A DNA stretch of 64,000 bases from Microbulbifer sp. MKSA007. GTDB lineage: Bacteria > Pseudomonadota > Gammaproteobacteria > Pseudomonadales > Cellvibrionaceae. Made by a program: the position numbers and the translations under genes. The stretch's first letter is position 1, and every line of letters begins with the position of its first letter. Where the stretch lies: assembly GCA_032615215.1 (NCBI GenBank), contig CP128433.1:3431501-3495500 (forward strand). Direction: 5' to 3'. The notes beneath the pieces were generated by a model. The model ran no database searches. It had not been told where the DNA came from and saw only the letters and a list, made by a program, of their open reading frames with translations. Shown here piece after piece: positions 59,412 to 64,000 of the stretch.

Positions 59412-60137
59412 TTGTCTACTTATTTTATTTCTGACTTGCACCTCGACGAAAAACGCCCGGATATTACCCGGGCGTTTTTTGATTTTCTGCACGGGCGAGC
59501 TGCCGGTGCTGAGGCGCTATATATTCTCGGCGACTTTTTTGAGGCGTGGGTTGGCGACGACGACGATGCCCCGCTGGCCCGCGAAGTGATTGGCGAGTTA
59601 AGTCGCTATAGCGGTACCGGCGTAGAGTTGTACCTGATGCACGGCAATCGGGATTTCCTGCTGGGTACCGACTTCGCCCAGCGTGCGGGAGCCACTTTAC
59701 TTCAGGACCCGACTGCGTTGTCCCTCGGTAATGAGCGCGTGTTGCTTATGCACGGCGACAGCCTTTGCACTCTCGACAAAGAGTATATGGCGTTCCGCCG
59801 CCAGGCCCGGGACCCCAAGTGGCAACAAGAGCTATTGGCCAAGTCCCTACAGGAACGCCGCGCTATTGCCGCGCAGATTCGTATGGCATCCAAGAGTATG
59901 AACAGCCGCAAGGCCGAAGACATCATGGATGTAACCCAGGAAGAAGTGGAGCGGGTGATGCTCGAGCACAATGTGCATCGACTGATCCACGGCCACACCC
60001 ACCGACCCGCCCGCCACGGGTTGACAATCAACGGTGAACAGGCGGAGCGTATTGTGCTGGGAGATTGGGATAAGAATGCCTGGTGCCTGAAAGCGGACAA
60101 CGACTCACTGGAGTTGATTCACTGGCCGATCGGCTAG
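59412..60137 (+). CDS. lpxH: UDP-2,3-diacylglucosamine diphosphatase
   Basis: The 241-residue enzyme makes lipid X in lipid A synthesis at the inner membrane. The calcineurin-type metal motifs are FISDLHLDE (Asp and His), GDFFEAWVGDD, HGNRDFLLG, HGDSLC and HGHTHRPA. The TTG at 59412 was chosen because AAGGCGGGG lies close upstream and the protein then begins at the usual place. It follows ppiB by 35 bp. Confidence 0.95.
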   Translation: MSTYFISDLHLDEKRPDITRAFFDFLHGRAAGAEALYILGDFFEAWVGDDDDAPLAREVIGELSRYSGTGVELYLMHGNRDFLLGTDFAQRAGATLLQDPTALSLGNERVLLMHGDSLCTLDKEYMAFRRQARDPKWQQELLAKSLQERRAIAAQIRMASKSMNSRKAEDIMDVTQEEVERVMLEHNVHRLIHGHTHRPARHGLTINGEQAERIVLGDWDKNAWCLKADNDSLELIHWPIG

Positions 60138-61075
60138 GAACCAGCGTTTTGGATGAGGCTCTGCTGTTGCTGCACAGCCTCTACCAATTCCCCAAGCGTC
60201 TCCCGCAAACGCTGCACACCCCCAAATTGAAAACCTTTCCCCTGTAAATAAGCGCAATCCATCACTGCCGGCGGTTTCACTTGTGGCTGGGGAGGTAACG
60301 GTCCCTGTTGTCCGGATATCGACCGTAAAACCTTTACCAACTCGCGACTGCTAACCAGGCAATCACTACAGTTTACTGCCCGCCCCCGGGCATCCTCGTG
60401 CTCCAGTAAAAGCTCTACCGCCCGCGCCACATCTTCTCCGTGCACTTCCGTTGAAAGCCGGGAATTTAAATAGGCTTCCCCAGATATCACTGCTCGAGCG
60501 ATGTCATACCACTTGCTGCGACTTAGCGGACTCACCAGCCCGTAAACTCCAGTTAAGCGCAATGAAACCGTATGCCAGCCACGCTGATACGCCCAAGCAG
60601 ACAGCATGGCTTCCACAGCCGCTTTATAGCCGCCGTAGAAAGTATCCGGCTGAACAACCTGCTCCTCGCGTAAAGAGCCGCTCAACTTTCCAGTGGCATA
60701 AACGGCACGACTGGAAATAAACACAAATTTTTTTACCTTCGCTGCATAGGCGAATCGGATTAATGCCAGGGTTTGATTGAGGTTTACATGTAAAAAACCC
60801 TCGAGATCTTCCCCCTCCCCATTTCGATAGCGCCCGGGAAGATGCTCGAAAGCCGCATGCACCACCACATCCAGATTGCTGGCGAATGTCTGTAGTGTTG
60901 TATCAGAAGTAATATCCCCGACGCTCCACGCCAATCTGGGTGAAGCAATACTGCGAAAAAGGGCTGCACTTTCCTCCCTGCGCAGTAATGCTCGCACTTC
61001 ATAGCCCAGCCGCAAAAAATGCCTGACCAGAAATTGCCCCACATAGCCACTGGCGCCAGTAATCCCTATTCTCAC
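60134..61075 (-). CDS. NAD(P)-dependent epimerase/dehydratase
   Basis: The 313-residue short-chain dehydrogenase-type protein has the nucleotide-binding GITGASGYVGQFLVRHF at the start, the catalytic SSRAVYATG plus YxxxK-like DTFYGGYKAAVEAM, and DVVVHAAFE. It likely acts on a nucleotide sugar. It ends over the lpxH end (convergent, 4-bp overlap) and belongs to a leftward group with a GT8 enzyme and a condensation-domain protein. Confidence 0.85.
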   Translation of the reverse strand: MRIGITGASGYVGQFLVRHFLRLGYEVRALLRREESAALFRSIASPRLAWSVGDITSDTTLQTFASNLDVVVHAAFEHLPGRYRNGEGEDLEGFLHVNLNQTLALIRFAYAAKVKKFVFISSRAVYATGKLSGSLREEQVVQPDTFYGGYKAAVEAMLSAWAYQRGWHTVSLRLTGVYGLVSPLSRSKWYDIARAVISGEAYLNSRLSTEVHGEDVARAVELLLEHEDARGRAVNCSDCLVSSRELVKVLRSISGQQGPLPPQPQVKPPAVMDCAYLQGKGFQFGGVQRLRETLGELVEAVQQQQSLIQNAGS

Positions 61076-61099
61076 AATTCCCTCTCTCGATTTTATTTT

Positions 61100-61900
61100 C
61101 TAAGCACGGGCTAACTCATCCAGGTCAACGGCAATATCCCGCCCCTCATAAACAGCCCACCACAAGTCGATCAGGGGCTTGAGCTTCTCAACTTTCGAGT
61201 GTTGCTTTTGCCAGGGTTTTTCATATTGGTAGTGAATGACATGAATACTGTCCCACTGCCACAGCTGCGGTAAATTCAGGTAGAGGTATTGCAAGGCGTT
61301 ATAGATATAAGGCAGGCCGTGCCAACGAGGAAAAAAGGACTGCAAAAATGTCTGGTCTGTGCGCCGCCAGAAAACCCCTGGTCGATCCAGTTGCTCAAGC
61401 ATTTTTTGGTAAGTCGCTTCACTCGGTACCGCAGTAAACAATCCCGAATTCATACGATGAAATCCATCCAAGTCTTCGTAAAGATTGGGAGCTGCGCAAA
61501 ATTCCGGGTAATTCATCAAGTGATCAATATTGCGCAAAACCAGGGTGTCTGCATCCAGAAAAACAAGCTTATCGAATTGGGTCAATTGCCACAGTGCCAA
61601 TTTACAAAAGTTATTCAATGGGTCATGGAAAGCGGGCTTACTACCCTTATCAAAGGGCGCGCGCCGGTGCAAAGAATCGCGTTTATGGCGGCGGATAAAC
61701 TCATCGGAAAAACGAGGCGTATAAACTTCTTTTATCTTGCAGCCCGCCGCTTCCAATGGAGCTGGATCACAACTGTTCGGTGGCACCATACAAATTAACG
61801 GATAGGCACTGGCCGTACGATCCAATGAGTGTTTCAGTGCCTGCGCACCTATTACATAATCCGGACTATTGACCAGGGTCACAAAGGCACATCTTGACAT
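61100..61900 (-). CDS. GT8-family glycosyltransferase
   Basis: The 266-residue protein resembles glycogenin/galactinol-type GT8 enzymes: CAFVTLVNSPDYVIGAQALK at the start, the metal-binding DxD in KLVFLDADTLVLRN, and HRMNSGLFTA. It would transfer a sugar from a nucleotide donor with retention. The acceptor is unknown. It follows the condensation-domain gene by 34 bp. Confidence 0.85.
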   Translation of the reverse strand: MSRCAFVTLVNSPDYVIGAQALKHSLDRTASAYPLICMVPPNSCDPAPLEAAGCKIKEVYTPRFSDEFIRRHKRDSLHRRAPFDKGSKPAFHDPLNNFCKLALWQLTQFDKLVFLDADTLVLRNIDHLMNYPEFCAAPNLYEDLDGFHRMNSGLFTAVPSEATYQKMLEQLDRPGVFWRRTDQTFLQSFFPRWHGLPYIYNALQYLYLNLPQLWQWDSIHVIHYQYEKPWQKQHSKVEKLKPLIDLWWAVYEGRDIAVDLDELARA

Positions 61901-61934
61901 AACAATTGGCTCTACAGTCCCTATACAGCGTTAT

Positions 61935-63239
61935 TTACAGCGGCGGTAGAATATCTTCAGGCCCGCACAATAATCTGTCACACCAGCGACTTACCATTTC
62001 CTCTACTTTTTTTTGTTCAAAGCAATTCTCATTGTAGATAAAGCTCGAGCGCAACTGCTTTCCAAAGACAGTAATAGATAGATAGATGCCATATGGCGTT
62101 AAGCGCGTCGCCAGGGGGACAATGCGAATCTTCAAATGGTCATTCAATTTGACCCAGTTAGAAGTTTCACCGGTATAAACCGCAAAAAAACCTTCCCGGT
62201 GCTCCTCTGTTTGCAGGAAAGTCACCAAGTAGCAATGGGATGCATCGAGGTGGTGGCCAATCAGGCCGTGAGGCCCGATTGCATCAGCAGCATAAACCGT
62301 GCGCATGGCATACTTTATCTCCGCAGACAGGCGCGAGAGCTTCTCCTCCCAGGACTCATCCCTACGAACCGTCAAATTAACATACCGGCACATGGGGCCA
62401 AACACTTCCCGATACTCCCTCTTAAGCCGAAGGGATAAATTGCCATTCATCCAAAAAGAGTGAGGTATGAATTCACATAAAACTTGCTGAAATGCGGCTG
62501 CCAGATAGGCGAAGAGGCTCACATTCTCCGAGCTGGCCAATGTCTTTATCTGCTCTAGCTCAATCTCATCTATATGCTGGATTACTTCACTACAAATAAC
62601 CGAGGTCTCTTCCGATTGAGGCAACTGCTCTATCTCATCTTTTTGGGATTGCAGCTTTTTTTGCCAAAGATTTCGCGCCTTATGCCCCCTCGGCGATCTC
62701 AGATAGGTATTTTCATAATTTACATAATCTGCAAAGTCTGCAGTTTCCACCCTAGGTTGATAATCCTTACCCTTCGCACTATCCAAATAGTGAGTCAAGG
62801 ATTCAGACCAGAGCAGTGACAAGCTAATCCCATCGGCAATGATGTGGTGACACTTGGTCAAAAAAATGTATTCATCCTCTCCACTGCGAAGAACACTGAG
62901 CCCCAACAATTGATCCTGCGTCAAATCCATTGGCGAGCTGCCAAATTGACGCAAAAAGCTCGTGAAGTGAGTATCACTTAAGTGGCGAATGTCGATGTAG
63001 TCCAGCTCAATATCTACAAAGGAGCGGACAGCCGGCTCCCCGCTATAACGACAGCGAAAAATCGGATAGGTGTTTACCACCTCTGAAATAGACTTCTTAA
63101 ACAGTTCAACATCGAATTTTCCTTTGAAAACCATGGCGCGGGTAATCAGGTCGACCAGATCCTTGCGGTGATGCAAGTCATAAATACGCTGCTCAGTGAT
63201 CGATAGGGGGACCTGAGTCGATAAACTCCAACCGGTCAT
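61935..63239 (-). CDS. Stand-alone condensation-domain protein
   Basis: The 434-residue protein is a single condensation-type acyltransferase domain. The catalytic motif is intact as KCHHIIADGISL (His131, His132, Asp136, Gly137). A late YLSITVFGKQLRSSFIYNE fits the domain end. There is no adenylation or carrier domain in the neighbourhood, so it may join an acyl or aminoacyl group from a carrier made elsewhere to an amine or hydroxyl. The ATG at 63239 has GGAG seven bases upstream and was preferred to the start at 63251. Confidence 0.82.
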   Translation of the reverse strand: MTGWSLSTQVPLSITEQRIYDLHHRKDLVDLITRAMVFKGKFDVELFKKSISEVVNTYPIFRCRYSGEPAVRSFVDIELDYIDIRHLSDTHFTSFLRQFGSSPMDLTQDQLLGLSVLRSGEDEYIFLTKCHHIIADGISLSLLWSESLTHYLDSAKGKDYQPRVETADFADYVNYENTYLRSPRGHKARNLWQKKLQSQKDEIEQLPQSEETSVICSEVIQHIDEIELEQIKTLASSENVSLFAYLAAAFQQVLCEFIPHSFWMNGNLSLRLKREYREVFGPMCRYVNLTVRRDESWEEKLSRLSAEIKYAMRTVYAADAIGPHGLIGHHLDASHCYLVTFLQTEEHREGFFAVYTGETSNWVKLNDHLKIRIVPLATRLTPYGIYLSITVFGKQLRSSFIYNENCFEQKKVEEMVSRWCDRLLCGPEDILPPL

Positions 63240-63449
63240 TCTGATCTCCAAAAATCATTTGCCCGACATGAGATCACTAATGAGCCTGATAAAACTGCAC
63301 AAGATCATCGGGAACGTTACTTTTAGAATATACAAAACGGTGAAATGACAACGGCGGTATGCTGAAGGCACAGACAAGATTCTCTTGCTTTAAGTCACCG
63401 GCACGATGCATGATCTCTACAAACTATAAGGGGCAGGAGTTCCATCCAG

Positions 63450-64000
63450 GTGATCAATAACCTGAATAAACGCGTATTGATTCTCGGAGGCTACGGCAAT
63501 TTTGGCGCACGTATTGCACAAATGCTGAGTTCTGAGCCCAATATCCAACTGATTATTGCCGGCCATAACAAATCGTTGGCCGACCGTTGCGCCCAATCAC
63601 TCGGTGGCCTCGCCGAGGGGTTACGACTGGAGCGGGACTCCATCAACTTGGCTGCGCAATTGAAAGCCTTGCACCTGGATTTATTGATCCACTGCGCTGG
63701 CCCCTACCAGAGAGAAACCGATTACCGGGTGGCCAAAGCCTGCATTGAAGCCCGTACCCCTTACATCGATATTTCAGATGCGCGCCGCTTTGTATGTGAT
63801 TTTCACCGTCTCTCCCCGGCCGCCGAGGCCGCCGGTATCGCCATGGTATCCGGTGCCAGCAGCCTGCCCGGCCTCAGCTCAGCAGCCATAGCTGAGATCC
63901 AGAAAGAGCTGCCGGTCATTCACTCTGTACAAGCGGCAATTGCTCCAGCACACAAGGTAGAACGCGGCCTTGCCACCGTGCGCTCCGGTTTTGAAGCGCT
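63450..64000 (+). CDS. Saccharopine dehydrogenase-like protein (cut by window end)
   Basis: The frame begins with GTG at 63450, after AGGAG, and stays open to the window end. It has the NAD(P)-binding motif RVLILGGYGNFGARIAQML, then LLIHCAGPYQRETDYRVAKA and YIDISDARRFV, as in the saccharopine dehydrogenase-like family. The 3' part is outside the window. Confidence 0.75.
   Translation, partial: MINNLNKRVLILGGYGNFGARIAQMLSSEPNIQLIIAGHNKSLADRCAQSLGGLAEGLRLERDSINLAAQLKALHLDLLIHCAGPYQRETDYRVAKACIEARTPYIDISDARRFVCDFHRLSPAAEAAGIAMVSGASSLPGLSSAAIAEIQKELPVIHSVQAAIAPAHKVERGLATVRSGFEA

Overview
The window looks like the chromosome of a marine gammaproteobacterium, most likely of the Cellvibrionales (Microbulbifer-like). 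That placement is inferred from the style of the housekeeping proteins (FolD, RsuA, RsmC, CysS, GlnS, LpxH) and was not checked by a search. It has three parts: a short, decayed left flank (1-660), a complete prophage of about 38.9 kb (661-39565), and an ordinary chromosomal stretch (39566-64000) that carries one very unusual gene.

The prophage is inserted in a tRNA-His gene. A 40-bp identical core (661-700 and 39526-39565) marks attL and attR. Its structural genes (small and large terminase, portal, scaffold, SU10-like capsid, short-tail and ejection-type proteins) suggest a short-tailed (podovirus-like) temperate phage. Its regulation is lambda-like: a repressor faces a leftward early operon with a Cro-like gene, an O-like initiator gene that contains five 17-bp iterons plus an AT-rich stretch (probable origin), and a putative Q antiterminator. 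A late leader with a terminator precedes the lysis, packaging, head, tail and ejection genes. A rightward operon carries an ERF annealing protein, a YqaJ exonuclease, a DUF4224 protein and the integrase. The repressor has no self-cleavage domain, but two perfect LexA boxes are present, one in front of a prophage umuD and one in the late leader. Host LexA may therefore control induction directly.

The prophage carries many accessory genes (morons). At the left end are an AHH nuclease with a probable immunity partner, a lipoprotein HNH nuclease, and membrane proteins including one with a GAF-like domain. In the middle of the late region there are three cassettes separated by repeated 3' remnants of one tail gene. 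Between Q and the late leader lies a Shedu (SduA, DUF4263) nuclease followed by a putative HEYTH metallopeptidase. That second gene and the ERF gene each carry a one-base deletion in a five-base homopolymer.

The chromosomal part starts with three tRNA genes (Pro, Arg, His), then folD, rsuA, rsmC, a methyltransferase and msrC. Next, in an AT-rich island, is a secreted 624-residue protein whose C-terminus matches the catalytic domain of the exotoxin A/cholix family of diphthamide-specific ADP-ribosyltransferases, with the His, two Tyr and Glu all in register. Its N-terminal two thirds do not resemble the known members, and I consider it the most interesting gene here. After it come a MksFEB/Wadjet-like SMC operon without a recognisable nuclease subunit, cysS, glnS, ppiB, lpxH, and a small group encoding an epimerase, a GT8 glycosyltransferase and a stand-alone condensation-domain protein. 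The window ends inside a saccharopine-dehydrogenase-like gene.
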